This document shows, piece after piece, positions 45,555 through 54,843 of a DNA stretch of 64,000 bases (its first letter is position 1; each line of letters starts with the position of its first letter). The stretch is from Cryomorpha sp963748925 (GTDB lineage Bacteria; Bacteroidota; Bacteroidia; Flavobacteriales_D; Cryomorphaceae): NCBI GenBank assembly GCA_963748925.1, contig CAVVKG010000001.1:620001-684000 (forward strand), given 5' to 3'. The notes below the pieces were generated by a model. The model did not search any database. It saw nothing but the letters and a program-made list of their open reading frames with translations, and was not told the DNA's origin. Position numbers and translations under genes: made by a program.

Positions 45555-46383
45555 AGTGAATTGTTTTAAGTGATTGAATATTCCATTGAAATGGATTTGA
45601 TTTAAAGAATTTGTCGATTATTGGAGTTGTTAGTGATACCAGAAACAAGGCGATGATGGGCGCCTGATAGAAATAAAAGAATTGAGATAAGCCAAAAGAG
45701 AGAACTGCAATCATAAGACCCCAAAGAATTCGGCCGCTTCTTCCATTGGGAGAAGTTCGCGGATCGGTAATCATGAAAAAGGCAAAGAGCAATACAGTTC
45801 CACTGTTGAACTTATGAATAACCACATCCCACCCCCATCCAAGGAAGGCCACATTCCTAAACGACTCGAGAATAAAAAGTGCCACAATAAACGTAAGTGC
45901 TACGTCCCATCTGTTAACTCCAAATAGAACAATGGCCGCCCCGAGCGTTATCATCACGGCTATAATCTCGCCACTACCCCACTGACCCGGCGAAATCCAG
46001 CCCTGCCCAACTATAAGAAGTACTATAATTCCAAAGTTTGTGGGATTGAATACATGTTTTCCATTTACTCGAATCAAAAATTTGGAACTAATCGTCAAAA
46101 CCCCCGCAATGGCCATCCATTCCCAGGTATTGACCTTTAATAGCAGGCAGAGACCCAGGGCGCTGATAAGCGCACTTTTCCACGAACCTTTAGGAAGTGA
46201 AAGTTTCTTTGTCCAAAAGAGCTGCGCAGTGACGCATGATAAAAATGCAGCTAAATAGACCGCTGTATTTTCGTACCATCCCAGAAAAATCCATCCATAA
46301 GCCAAAAAATTAGATAGAAGGAATATTTGCAGCCATCTCGGATCGGCCCAAATTGAAAACTTGTTTGAAATAGAAAGTTCCAT
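45544..46383 (-). CDS. RnfD/NqrB-like integral membrane protein (orphan)
   Basis: About 279 residues with about nine hydrophobic helices. The NQR2/RnfD/RnfE family features are seen: KHVFNPTNFGIIVLL, and FMITDPRTSPNGRSGRI near residue 220. The (S/D)GAT threonine that carries covalent FMN in RnfD and NqrB was not found in the translation. No other rnf or nqr gene is nearby. The frame extends to 46467, but the ATG at 46383 gives a compact start (MELSISNKFSIWADPRWL) and avoids overlap with the plus-strand gene at 46485. It overlaps DUF2330 by 11 bases. Ion or electron transport is inferred from family only. Confidence 0.78.
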   Translation of the reverse strand: MELSISNKFSIWADPRWLQIFLLSNFLAYGWIFLGWYENTAVYLAAFLSCVTAQLFWTKKLSLPKGSWKSALISALGLCLLLKVNTWEWMAIAGVLTISSKFLIRVNGKHVFNPTNFGIIVLLIVGQGWISPGQWGSGEIIAVMITLGAAIVLFGVNRWDVALTFIVALFILESFRNVAFLGWGWDVVIHKFNSGTVLLFAFFMITDPRTSPNGRSGRILWGLMIAVLSFGLSQFFYFYQAPIIALFLVSLTTPIIDKFFKSNPFQWNIQSLKTIHYEK

Positions 46384-46484
46384 TGCTGAATTTTCTACTC
46401 CGTACACCTTTGCATTAATTAGGTTCAATAACTCGAAAAAGAAATTTCTTTTTACGATGTTTGTCACTCAGTAAAACGCAAAAA

Positions 46485-46907
46485 ATGAAACAAGTAATTT
46501 TATTATCAATAGCCTTACTATTTGCTGGCATTGAAGGTTTTGGACAGTTTGGGTATGATGCTTACCAGAAGGTAAATGGTTTGCAAGTTTCCACAAAATG
46601 GGGAAAAGCAAAGAATGAATCAGGAGATAAAAAACCAGCCCTTTTGCTCGCTTTTGAAAATACAAATGAATTTCCTGTGTCTTACAGTTTCGATATTATG
46701 CTTTATTACGAAGGGTTGCTTCGTGAGACCGGAAAAATTGAAGGATATTGCCTTGATGGCTTAAAGTCAAGCGTAGGTAAGCTAAACGGAATTTACTTTA
46801 TTCCTGAAAAGTTTACCGCCGACCAACTTTCAAACTCAGATTTTAATTTTGTGATTGAAAATATTGAGGTGGACCAAATAGATGAATGCTCAAGTGATGA
46901 GGAATAA
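46485..46907 (+). CDS. Small exported protein of unknown function
   Basis: About 140 residues with a signal peptide (VILLSIALLFAGIEGFGQF) and a beta-rich domain of some 115 residues (VSTKWGKAKNES, LLLAFENTNEFPVSYSFDI) ending in an acidic tail (ECSSDEE). I do not recognise the family. The frame opens at 46461; the ATG at 46485 is a better start because it places a Lys before the hydrophobic core. It is divergent from the RnfD-like gene and convergent with the TPR lipoprotein gene. Confidence 0.65.
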   Translation: MKQVILLSIALLFAGIEGFGQFGYDAYQKVNGLQVSTKWGKAKNESGDKKPALLLAFENTNEFPVSYSFDIMLYYEGLLRETGKIEGYCLDGLKSSVGKLNGIYFIPEKFTADQLSNSDFNFVIENIEVDQIDECSSDEE

Positions 46908-46918
46908 AAGCTCCGGAT

Positions 46919-47494
46919 TTACTTCTGTTCTGCATTATTTTTTTCCATAAACTCTTTTACGAGGTCTTCATCGCTTTTATCGATGTTGGTTAAGCGCATC
47001 GCTGCCTGCTCTGCCCACTTATCACCCGGATATTTGTCAATAACCTCCTGATAAGCTTCCTTAGCTTGTTCAGGTCGCTTCAGATCTTCATCGTATGTAA
47101 AAGCAAGAAGGAAAGCTACCTCGGGATTGCGCTCATAACCGGGGTAATCCACAAGTATTCTGTCATAGGATTTTATCGCCTTCACAGGTAAGTTCACCGC
47201 GCGACTCATCGCTGCATATTTATAAAGGTACTCCGGGGCTCTCTTTTTATCTGCTACAAACTTTGTTGTGTACTCACGATAGGCTTCCATTAGGTGAGAT
47301 GAAGAAGGATCATTTACGTCAAAGTCTTCATCGTAAACAATGTTTTCAAGACTATCTATTTCAGCGATGAGCATTTTGCTCACCTCTACATTCGTTTTAA
47401 GATCGGCTCTAGCTGTCTCTTCTTCGGCATTATTTCCACAAGAAAAAATCGTTAATAATGATCCGAAGGCCAAGCAGTAAGTCAGTTTTTTCAT
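46919..47494 (-). CDS. TPR-containing lipoprotein
   Basis: A 191-residue lipoprotein with signal (LTYCLAFGSLLTIFSC, lipobox Cys at about residue 19) and an acidic spacer. TPR-like repeats follow: VKAIKSYDRILVDYPGY, AFLLAFTYDEDLKRPEQAKEAYQ and EVIDKYPGDKWAEQAAMRL. The last resembles the C-terminal YbgF/CpoB TPR region. The ATG overlaps the def stop by four bases (ATGA type), so it is translated with peptide deformylase. Role unknown. Confidence 0.75.
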   Translation of the reverse strand: MKKLTYCLAFGSLLTIFSCGNNAEEETARADLKTNVEVSKMLIAEIDSLENIVYDEDFDVNDPSSSHLMEAYREYTTKFVADKKRAPEYLYKYAAMSRAVNLPVKAIKSYDRILVDYPGYERNPEVAFLLAFTYDEDLKRPEQAKEAYQEVIDKYPGDKWAEQAAMRLTNIDKSDEDLVKEFMEKNNAEQK

Positions 47495-48078
47495 CTCTTT
47501 TTTTGTTTTAAAGCAGGAAATTTCATTTTGTAATTAATGTCAATTAATCCTTGGGAAATATCCTTTAGCTTTCTTTTTAACATGCGCTTTTTCAGCGGAT
47601 TCAGCAAATCGGTAAATAGAACGCCGTCTATGTGATCGTATTCGTGCTGAATTATACGAGCAGCGTAACCATCGAAATCTTTTTCCTGATAGTTCCAGTC
47701 CCTGTCGTAGTATTTTATTCTTATCGTCGATTCGCGGTTTACATCCTCCCGAATATTCGGAATACTGAGGCAGCCTTCCTGAAAAATCCATTCCTCACCC
47801 CCCCTGTCAATAATCTCAGCATTAATAAAGACTTCCTTGAAGTCTTTAACCTTAACTGCTTCAGGATCTTCTTCGTCTTCGCCAAAAGGCGAAGCATCCA
47901 CGATAAACAGTCGAATGGATTTCCCAATCTGCGGTGCAGCAAGACCTACACCACTTGCCTTATACATGGTTTCAAACATATTGTCAATTAAACCATCAAG
48001 GTCTTGATAATCTTTTGTGATATTGTCGGCTACTCGTTTCAAAACCGGATCGCCATAAGCTACTATAGGTAGAATCAT
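47491..48078 (-). CDS. def: Peptide deformylase
   Basis: About 195 residues with the three deformylase motifs: GVGLAAPQIG, EGCLS and QHEYDH, the last two holding the metal ligands Cys and the two His, with Glu as the catalytic base. It removes the formyl group from new proteins in the cytoplasm. The frame opens at 48087 (MYT), but the ATG at 48078 (MILPIVAYGDPVL) matches the family's usual start. The stop overlaps the TPR lipoprotein start. Confidence 0.92.
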   Translation of the reverse strand: MILPIVAYGDPVLKRVADNITKDYQDLDGLIDNMFETMYKASGVGLAAPQIGKSIRLFIVDASPFGEDEEDPEAVKVKDFKEVFINAEIIDRGGEEWIFQEGCLSIPNIREDVNRESTIRIKYYDRDWNYQEKDFDGYAARIIQHEYDHIDGVLFTDLLNPLKKRMLKRKLKDISQGLIDINYKMKFPALKQKKR

Positions 48079-48192
48079 AGTGTACAAAAGTAATCAGAAG
48101 TATGAATCTCTAAAACTCCAGATTGAAATACCTATTGATTTTTATTCACCATGGAAAAAGGATAACACTCCTTACCACAAATGGCACTTCAA

Positions 48193-49521
48193 TTACTTAT
48201 TTATTACGAAGGAGTTGGTCACACTAAAATCCTTCACTAAGAATAGGTTTATTCTATCAATATAATTATTTATTTGCTCGATATCGATATCATTTTCGAT
48301 GTACTTAACCGAGGAGTTGATCAAATCCTGGGTATACTTTGATAAAACATTTTGAAACTCCCGCTTCTCTCTGTCAGCGTAAATTAAGTTTTTTAAACTT
48401 TCAAGCAGATTCAACATTATGGTGACATCATGCTTCCCATACTCCCTTATCGGTGAAAGATTAGTAAAAAGCAATTGCTCAAGACTGGGGGATTCAAAAA
48501 ATACCAAAAGCTTGCCATCATTGTCGATCAAATAGTTCTCTTCGTTAATGTGCATTTTTTCAATGAAGAGAACAGACAACATATCAATTGCCTTTATTGC
48601 CGTTCCAGGGTCATTAATACCTGGGCTTAAAGCTTTGACAGCAATTTCAGAAATCTGCTTGAAACCAAAAGAATAATGATCTGATACGTGCTCTTCAATA
48701 TAAAAAATAAAACAATTAAGAATATCATTATGAACATCTTCGCTAACTTCATTACTAACTTTAGCAATAGGGTAACCCTTCACGAAAAAGAAACCTAAAT
48801 TTTCAGTAATGCGAATAGAGATGTTATTTTCCTTACAAATTTTAACGAGACTCTTTTTTTCGATTCGTTTTAAATAGCCGCTATTCGCTGCAAATACAGA
48901 GTGCCACCCATCGGTGACAGGCATTTTAAAAAGCCCCTCCGGAATATGCAGTTCGCGAATTTTTTGAAGCGATTTTTTAAAAATACTTTGCAGAATGTTA
49001 TCCACCTGGATAGACCGGCTGATGGAGTGAATAAAATAGACGAAAAGTCCTAAACAGGTTATAGCAAAAATCATTGAAATCAAAATTCCCAATGTTGGAA
49101 TTTCAAAACTATCGTCAATCGATTGTATGTTGATTATGAGAATAAGGCTATAAATTATTGTGCCCAGATATACTCCCAATACAATTTGATGTGATTTTTG
49201 AGTAATAAGCCCGGGAATAACCCGAGGTGATAACGTTGATGAGGCTCTGTTTAAAACCAGCATGACCATTGAAAAGCTAAAGACCATAAGCGAGAAAATA
49301 CTTCCTACAATGGTTCCTAAAATAAGCCGTGCATTTTCAACCCCTTCTACCAGCATTATTTTGAGGCCTTTCTTGAATTCAATAATTATTGGCTCATATT
49401 CTATTGTCATAACGAAAAAGGAAAAGAGCAGAAATCCCAGAGATATTATTGAAGGAAAGAAAGCGATACTATTAATAACCCGGATGTATAGTCCCTTGAA
49501 GGGCAGAGTAATTTTATTCAT
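48193..49521 (-). CDS. DUF2254 membrane protein
   Basis: About 442 residues. Four N-terminal membrane helices are visible (IISLGFLLFSFFVMTI; LILGTIVGSIFSLMVFSFSMVML; VLGVYLGTIIYSLILI; ILISMIFAITCLGLFVYFI). The DUF2254 motif SSTLSPRVIPGLITQKSHQIVLG lies between the second and third, and a cytoplasmic region with VKALSPGINDPGTAIKAID follows. These are typical of DUF2254, a family with no assigned function. The ATG at 49521 is preferred over the upstream start at 49560. Single-gene unit. Confidence 0.85.
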   Translation of the reverse strand: MNKITLPFKGLYIRVINSIAFFPSIISLGFLLFSFFVMTIEYEPIIIEFKKGLKIMLVEGVENARLILGTIVGSIFSLMVFSFSMVMLVLNRASSTLSPRVIPGLITQKSHQIVLGVYLGTIIYSLILIINIQSIDDSFEIPTLGILISMIFAITCLGLFVYFIHSISRSIQVDNILQSIFKKSLQKIRELHIPEGLFKMPVTDGWHSVFAANSGYLKRIEKKSLVKICKENNISIRITENLGFFFVKGYPIAKVSNEVSEDVHNDILNCFIFYIEEHVSDHYSFGFKQISEIAVKALSPGINDPGTAIKAIDMLSVLFIEKMHINEENYLIDNDGKLLVFFESPSLEQLLFTNLSPIREYGKHDVTIMLNLLESLKNLIYADREKREFQNVLSKYTQDLINSSVKYIENDIDIEQINNYIDRINLFLVKDFSVTNSFVINK

Positions 49522-49709
49522 TATTAAACTGGTAGATCTTAAATTTAGTCCCGGCTTCAAATTTACTTTAATTTAATAAAGCAAACATCACCTCGAGTTG
49601 AATGATCTGTGTTTCGTTATTACTGAGCTACTCAAAGCGGTTTAGATATGTTTTTGAAATCCATAATACCAGGAATTTCTGTTTCCACCAATGGTATTTT
49701 TATAGTTTG

Positions 49710-49718
49710 TAACTTTGC
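49710..49718 (+). promoter_or_regulatory. -7 element before E1 fusion gene
   Basis: TAACTTTGC matches TAnnTTTGC exactly and lies 16-19 bases before the ATG pair at 49734/49737. The -33 region has no clean TTG. Confidence 0.5.
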
Positions 49719-49733
49719 GGCAGAAGAAAATAT

Positions 49734-51827
49734 ATGATGGCCGAAGAGATTAAAGCCCCTCTGAAAAAGGGAACCCACATTTCAAGACAGACATTACTAA
49801 AGGCTTGGGAGCTGATGAATACTGCCAAGGCTATGACTGAGCTTTTTGAAGAAAATAAGGCAGTCACCGCAAAGTATGTGCATGCTACCAGCCGCGGTCA
49901 TGAGGCTATTCAGCTGGCTTGTGGTATGCAACTTAAGTCTCAGGATTTTGTTTTTCCCTATTACAGGGATGATTCTATTCTTTTGGGAATTGGTATGACT
50001 CCCAAAGACCTAATGCTCCAATTGCTTGCTAAGAAATCTGATCCGTTTTCCGGGGGGCGCACGTACTATTCCCACCCGAGCCTACGCCGCGACGATATGC
50101 CAAAAATACCGCATAACTCAAGTGCCACAGGTATGCAAGCTATACCCAGTGCCGGCGTGGCAATGGGTATCCAGTATCGGGAAAAGTTTGGTCTAGACAA
50201 CCTGGAGGATGAAAAACCTCTTGTAGTTTGCTCTATCGGTGACGCTGCCATGACCGAAGGTGAAATAAGTGAAGCCCTTCAAATGGCGGCCTTAAAACAA
50301 TTTCCGCATATATTTCTAGTGCAAGACAATGGATGGGATATTTCTGCTTCCGCAGACGAGGTTCGCGCAAATGATGCTGCTTTTTACGCCCGTGGATTTA
50401 AAGGAATTGAAGTACGATCTATTGATGGTACTGACTTTGAATCATGCTGGAACACCATAAGTGAAGTATTTGAAACGGTGAGAGAAGAAAGGCGGCCTTT
50501 TTTGATTCACGCAAAGGTGCCCTTGCTTAATCACCATACTTCCGGTGTGCGCATGGAGACCTATAGAGATGATTTGGACGAGCAAGCAAAGCGAGATCCA
50601 CTTCCTAAATTAGAGGCTTTACTTAGTAAAAACGGAATAGAAGGCACTGAATTAAAAGATTTAATCAGCAAGTCAAAAGAAAATGTAAGAGCTTCATACC
50701 ACTCTGCGCTAGAGGAGAAAGATCCTGAACCGGAAGATTTGTTTACCCACGATTTTGCTCCTACTCCCATTACTGAAGAAAGAGGTATAAGAGAACCCAA
50801 AGGAGCTGAAGTTGCCCTAATGGTTGATTGCGCTCTATTTGCAGTTCAGGAAATTCTGGAAGATCATCCCGAAGCTCTTTTATATGGTCAGGATGTCGGT
50901 GGGCGCCTGGGAGGTGTTTTCCGCGAAGCTGCTACGCTGGCTAAGAAATTTGGCGACGACCGTGTATTCAACACGCCCATTATGGAGGCGTTTATTATAG
51001 GAAGCACAGTAGGAATGGCGGCCACTGGGTGCAAACCAATAGTGGAAGTTCAATTTGCAGATTATATTTGGCCCGGACTCAATCAGCTTTTTACAGAATT
51101 GAGTCGAAGCTATTACCTCTCTGACGGCAAATGGCCTGCCAGCGCTGTGATTAGGGTTCCAATTGGAGCATATGGAAGCGGTGGACCTTACCATTCTTCG
51201 AGTGTTGAATCAGTTCTCAGCAATATAAGGGGAATAAAAATTGTTTATCCAAGTTGCGGCGCAGACTTAAAAGGATTATTAAAGTCAGCATTTTACGATC
51301 CAAATCCGGTTGTTGTTTTGGAGCACAAAGGATTGTATTGGAGCAAGATAAACGGAACATCTAAAGCAAAATCAAAACTTCCCGACCGTGATTATGCAAT
51401 TCCGATTGGCAAGGGAAGAATTGTGCAGAAAGCAACGGAAGAGCATGAAACACAAGGCGACTCTATCACAATAGTTACTTACGGAATGGGTGTTTTTTGG
51501 GCTCAAACTGCTTCGAAAGATATAAAGGATCAGGTTGAAATTGTAGATCTACGGTCTATTTCTCCATGGGATAAGGAATTGGTTTTTAGCTCAGTAAAAA
51601 AACAAGGAAGATGTCTGATTGTTACGGAAGAACCCATTGGATGCTCATTTGCAAGAGGAATAGCAGGTGATATTCAAAACGAATGCTTTGAATATCTCGA
51701 CGCCCCGGTTCGAACATTGGGTTCGGAAGATTTACCAGCTATCCCACTCAATTCAACACTCGAAGAGACAATGATACCAAATGGCGAAAAGGTCAGGAAA
51801 GCAATTAACGATTTGATGAATTACTAG
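49734..51827 (+). CDS. 2-oxoacid dehydrogenase E1, fused alpha and beta subunits
   Basis: A 697-residue fusion. The alpha part (about 1-320) has the thiamine-diphosphate motif GDAAMTEGEISEALQMA with QDNGWDIS, and RGHEAIQLACG near the start. The beta part (about 355-690) has LYGQDVGGRLGGVFREA, RVFNTPIMEAFIIG and PIGAYGSGGPYHSSS. It is the branched-chain or related 2-oxoacid dehydrogenase E1. The two-in-one form is common in Bacteroidota. Start may be 49734 or the next ATG (49737). Neither E2 nor E3 is in the window. The gene is followed by paaE after about 100 bases and a separate promoter. Confidence 0.88.
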   Translation: MMAEEIKAPLKKGTHISRQTLLKAWELMNTAKAMTELFEENKAVTAKYVHATSRGHEAIQLACGMQLKSQDFVFPYYRDDSILLGIGMTPKDLMLQLLAKKSDPFSGGRTYYSHPSLRRDDMPKIPHNSSATGMQAIPSAGVAMGIQYREKFGLDNLEDEKPLVVCSIGDAAMTEGEISEALQMAALKQFPHIFLVQDNGWDISASADEVRANDAAFYARGFKGIEVRSIDGTDFESCWNTISEVFETVREERRPFLIHAKVPLLNHHTSGVRMETYRDDLDEQAKRDPLPKLEALLSKNGIEGTELKDLISKSKENVRASYHSALEEKDPEPEDLFTHDFAPTPITEERGIREPKGAEVALMVDCALFAVQEILEDHPEALLYGQDVGGRLGGVFREAATLAKKFGDDRVFNTPIMEAFIIGSTVGMAATGCKPIVEVQFADYIWPGLNQLFTELSRSYYLSDGKWPASAVIRVPIGAYGSGGPYHSSSVESVLSNIRGIKIVYPSCGADLKGLLKSAFYDPNPVVVLEHKGLYWSKINGTSKAKSKLPDRDYAIPIGKGRIVQKATEEHETQGDSITIVTYGMGVFWAQTASKDIKDQVEIVDLRSISPWDKELVFSSVKKQGRCLIVTEEPIGCSFARGIAGDIQNECFEYLDAPVRTLGSEDLPAIPLNSTLEETMIPNGEKVRKAINDLMNY

Positions 51828-51880
51828 TCATCAAAATGTTAAACATATTCAATTAATTGGTGTTCCAGTAAAATCATATT

Positions 51881-51911
51881 TTGTCTTAAGAGTGGTTAGT
51901 GTTACTTTTGC
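51881..51911 (+). promoter_or_regulatory. Promoter of paaE
   Basis: TTG at 51881-51883, a 19-base spacer and TACTTTTGC at 51903-51911, a near-ideal Bacteroidota promoter. The ATG follows at 51930. It shows paaE is expressed on its own, separate from the paa operon. Confidence 0.7.
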
Positions 51912-51929
51912 ACTGCGAAAAAATTAAAG

Positions 51930-53000
51930 ATGTCAAAATTCCATAAAGTAAAAATTAAAGATATTACCAGAGAAACGGAAGATTGTGTTTCTATTTCACT
52001 CGATATTCCTGCCGATCTCAAGTCTGAGTTTCAATACAAACAAGGCCAGTATTTAACATTAAAGATGAATATAAATGGTGAAGAATTGCGCCGTTCGTAT
52101 TCTGCTTGTTCGAGTCCAGTGGCTGATTCAGATTTACGGATTGCAGTAAAAGCTGTAGAAAATGGAAAGGTAAGCACCTATCTGAATAATGGTATAAAGG
52201 TTGGGCAAGAGCTTGAACTAATGAAGCCTATGGGTAACTTTTATGTGGAAATGCCGGCTGAAAAAGAGCAGCATTTTGTGGCTTTCGCCGCTGGAAGTGG
52301 TATCACTCCTATCCTCTCGCTTCTTAAAACAGCTCTTGCAGTAAATGAAAAAAATAAGTTCAGCCTTTTTTATGGAAACAAAAGCACAGCCGATATTATT
52401 TTTAGAAATGAATTGAATGATCTGGTTGTTAAATATGAAGGCCGCCTGAATGTGCATCATGTTTTAAGCCGAGAAAAAACAGAGGATAAATTATTTGAAG
52501 GACGCATTAGTCCTGAAAAGTGCCTGAGTTTGCTAACTCATTTTGAAGAAATTCAAAAAGCTGATGCATACTTCCTCTGTGGGCCTTATGACATGACCAT
52601 GGGGTTAAAAGATACGCTTCTCCAATTTGGCATCGCCAAAGAGAACATTCACTTTGAGCTGTTCACTACAGTTGAAAAAGACACTGCTCCGCCAGCTGAT
52701 AGTCCTGCAACGAAGTCAACTGGTACGAAAACGACGATTATACTGGATGGTGAAGAAACAGAATTGATGATTACAGGCAATGAAAGTGTACTCGATGCAG
52801 TTCTCGATGCAGGATTAGACGCACCTTATGCCTGCACAGGCGGTTCATGCTGCACTTGCCGGGCAAAAATCATGAAAGGAAGCGTAAAAATGGATGTGAA
52901 TTATGCTCTTACTGATCAGGAGGTTGAAGATGGATATGTTTTGACATGTCAGTCGCATCCTACCTCTCCGGAAATAGTTGTTGACTACGACGAGCCTTAA
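51930..53000 (+). CDS. paaE: Phenylacetyl-CoA epoxidase reductase PaaE
   Basis: A 356-residue flavin-iron-sulfur reductase. The FAD part has RRSYSACS near residue 55; the NAD(P) part has AAGSGITPILSLLKT near 118 and YFLCGPYDM near 215. The C-terminus is a plant-type 2Fe-2S ferredoxin with ACTGGSCCTCRAK and a distal Cys in VLTCQSHP. It passes electrons from NADPH to PaaA. It is about 15 kb from paaABCD, with its own promoter. A similar reductase could serve another oxygenase, but the length and domain order fit PaaE. Its stop abuts the next gene on the opposite strand. Confidence 0.87.
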   Translation: MSKFHKVKIKDITRETEDCVSISLDIPADLKSEFQYKQGQYLTLKMNINGEELRRSYSACSSPVADSDLRIAVKAVENGKVSTYLNNGIKVGQELELMKPMGNFYVEMPAEKEQHFVAFAAGSGITPILSLLKTALAVNEKNKFSLFYGNKSTADIIFRNELNDLVVKYEGRLNVHHVLSREKTEDKLFEGRISPEKCLSLLTHFEEIQKADAYFLCGPYDMTMGLKDTLLQFGIAKENIHFELFTTVEKDTAPPADSPATKSTGTKTTIILDGEETELMITGNESVLDAVLDAGLDAPYACTGGSCCTCRAKIMKGSVKMDVNYALTDQEVEDGYVLTCQSHPTSPEIVVDYDEP

Positions 53001-53378
53001 TTAATTATTCTCTATTCTGCCAGTCATTGAATTATCTGGTACTATTTCCATAAAGAAGTATACTACTTCTACGAGGGTGCCAAAAAAGAGCAGTAAGAGT
53101 ACCCATATTATTTTCATTGCTGTGCTAATTTTCTTGTTTGTACCTGCATGTATCAGGTAGAAAATGAGCATTCCACAGCTAAGCACACCCAGAATGATTG
53201 CCAATACTATAAACTTACCGAGAGAAAGAAGAACAATTTGCTCAATCAAAGCTTCGTCACCAGTTACTAAAATTGGCATTAGCGTTGAAAAAAACCAGAT
53301 TACGGCCAATAAGCCGATGAAAAGTTGAGAAATTGTAAGAACTCCTATGGTTATTTTACCTGTTTTTGAAATTTCCAT
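53001..53378 (-). CDS. Small membrane protein with PLDc_N-like C-terminus
   Basis: About 125 residues with three hydrophobic helices (ITIGVLTISQLFIGLLAVIWFF; GKFIVLAIILGVLSCGMLIFYLI; IIWVLLLLFFGTLVEVVYFFM). The last helix with following residues resembles the phospholipase-D-nuclease N-terminal (PLDc_N) small membrane domain. The frame goes on to 53435, but the ATG at 53378 is better because the earlier part is cysteine- and proline-containing and lies outside the helix pattern. Function unknown. It converges on paaE with no gap. Confidence 0.6.
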   Translation of the reverse strand: MEISKTGKITIGVLTISQLFIGLLAVIWFFSTLMPILVTGDEALIEQIVLLSLGKFIVLAIILGVLSCGMLIFYLIHAGTNKKISTAMKIIWVLLLLFFGTLVEVVYFFMEIVPDNSMTGRIENN

Positions 53379-53513
53379 TCTGTTTGATTTTATGTACCCA
53401 AATATATTTGAGTAAGGCGCCAAACACAAGGACATTCGGTAGAACGGCTAAAATTTATGATTAGCGGGGAATTTACAAGGTTGGTTACTCCCATTTAATT
53501 ATTTTCACGCTTC

Positions 53514-54839
53514 ATGAAGAATCAATTCCTTTTTAAGAATGTTGATATAGCCCCTTTGGCTATTTTTCGAATTTTAATGGGCTTGTTAATGGCTGCCGAG
53601 GGATTTGGAGCGATTTTAACTGGCTGGGTGCGTTTAAATTACGTGGAAAGAGAATTTACCTTCAATTTTATTGGTTTTGATTTTCTTCAAATAATTGTAG
53701 GACCACAAGCTTATATCCTTTACGCCCTACTCGGCGTATTTGGAATTTTAATTGCTGCGGGCTATCGATATCGCTTAGCAGTTTTTGGGTATACCATCAT
53801 TTGGGCCATGGTTTATCTGGGTCAAAAAACGAGTTATAACAATCATTACTACCTCTTATTACTAATGTGCTTTCTTTTTCTTTTGGTTCCTGCCAATAGG
53901 TATGCGTCTATGGACGTGAAGCAAAAGAGAGTGGAAAAATCACAAACAACACCCTATTGGACCATCTGGGTTTTCAAAACATTACTTCTTATAGTATATG
54001 TGTACGCAGCATTGGCTAAGCTTTATCCCGACTGGCTAAGCGGTGCGGCAGTAGGCATTTTTTTAAGTGGTAAAATAGACTGGCCATTATTGGGTTTGGT
54101 GGCGAATAAAGAATGGTTTATTCTGCTTGTTTCTTTTGGAGGCATTGCTTTTGATCTGCTTATTATTCCTGCGCTATGGTATAAACCTACCCGGAAAGCA
54201 GCATTTGTTATATCTATTTTCTTTCACCTTTTCAATTCCATCGTTTTCCATATAGGCATCTTTCCTTATATGATGCTTATTACTTCGGTATTGTTTTTTG
54301 ACCAGGCGTATATTCTTTGGCTCTTTTTCAGGAATACAATTGTAATAGAGGAACAAAAATCCACCCCTTACCTTTCTAAAAATCTGGTATACAGTTTCCT
54401 GATTCCATTTTTTAGTCTAATGCTCTTATTGCCGTTGCGCCCGTATTACTTTCCGGGATCATCTCACTGGACTGAGCAAGGACACCGGCTATCCTGGCAT
54501 ATGATGCTCAGAGCGAAGTATGGCACCATTCACTTTGATGTGATAAATGTTGAAACGCAAGAAATGGAGAGAGTTTTTCCCATAGACAAAATGTGGGATA
54601 AAGCGGCTCGCAAAATCGCTACCCGACCAGATATGGCATGGCAATACGCTCAAAAATTGAAAGAGGAGTATAATCAAAAAGGAATGGAAGTAGAGATTTA
54701 TGCTCACTGTAACGCAAGCTTAAACGGGCGAAAACTCACCCCATTGATTGATCCAAAAGTGGATTTAGCCTCTATTGACTGGAATTATTTTAATTACAAC
54801 CAATGGATACTCTTACATCCTGAACTTGGTGATTTTTGA
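53514..54839 (+). CDS. HTTM domain membrane protein (vitamin K-dependent carboxylase-like)
   Basis: A 441-residue membrane protein. It starts FRILMGLLMAAEGFGAIL with the conserved helix set of HTTM proteins, about eight helices, including YLGQKTSYNNHYYLLLLMCF and VYAALAKLYPDWL. After the membrane region comes a soluble C-terminal part (SHWTEQGHRLSWHMMLR). HTTM is the membrane domain of vitamin K-dependent gamma-carboxylases; bacterial members of this size are common in Bacteroidota and their reaction is not known. Single-gene unit, convergent with the META lipoprotein gene. Confidence 0.85.
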   Translation: MKNQFLFKNVDIAPLAIFRILMGLLMAAEGFGAILTGWVRLNYVEREFTFNFIGFDFLQIIVGPQAYILYALLGVFGILIAAGYRYRLAVFGYTIIWAMVYLGQKTSYNNHYYLLLLMCFLFLLVPANRYASMDVKQKRVEKSQTTPYWTIWVFKTLLLIVYVYAALAKLYPDWLSGAAVGIFLSGKIDWPLLGLVANKEWFILLVSFGGIAFDLLIIPALWYKPTRKAAFVISIFFHLFNSIVFHIGIFPYMMLITSVLFFDQAYILWLFFRNTIVIEEQKSTPYLSKNLVYSFLIPFFSLMLLLPLRPYYFPGSSHWTEQGHRLSWHMMLRAKYGTIHFDVINVETQEMERVFPIDKMWDKAARKIATRPDMAWQYAQKLKEEYNQKGMEVEIYAHCNASLNGRKLTPLIDPKVDLASIDWNYFNYNQWILLHPELGDF

Positions 54840-54843
54840 GCTT

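Noticed and set aside
45544..46467. Extension of the RnfD-like protein to 46467
   Set aside because: It would overlap the plus-strand gene near 46461-46485; the ATG at 46383 gives a cleaner start and a membrane-protein opening.
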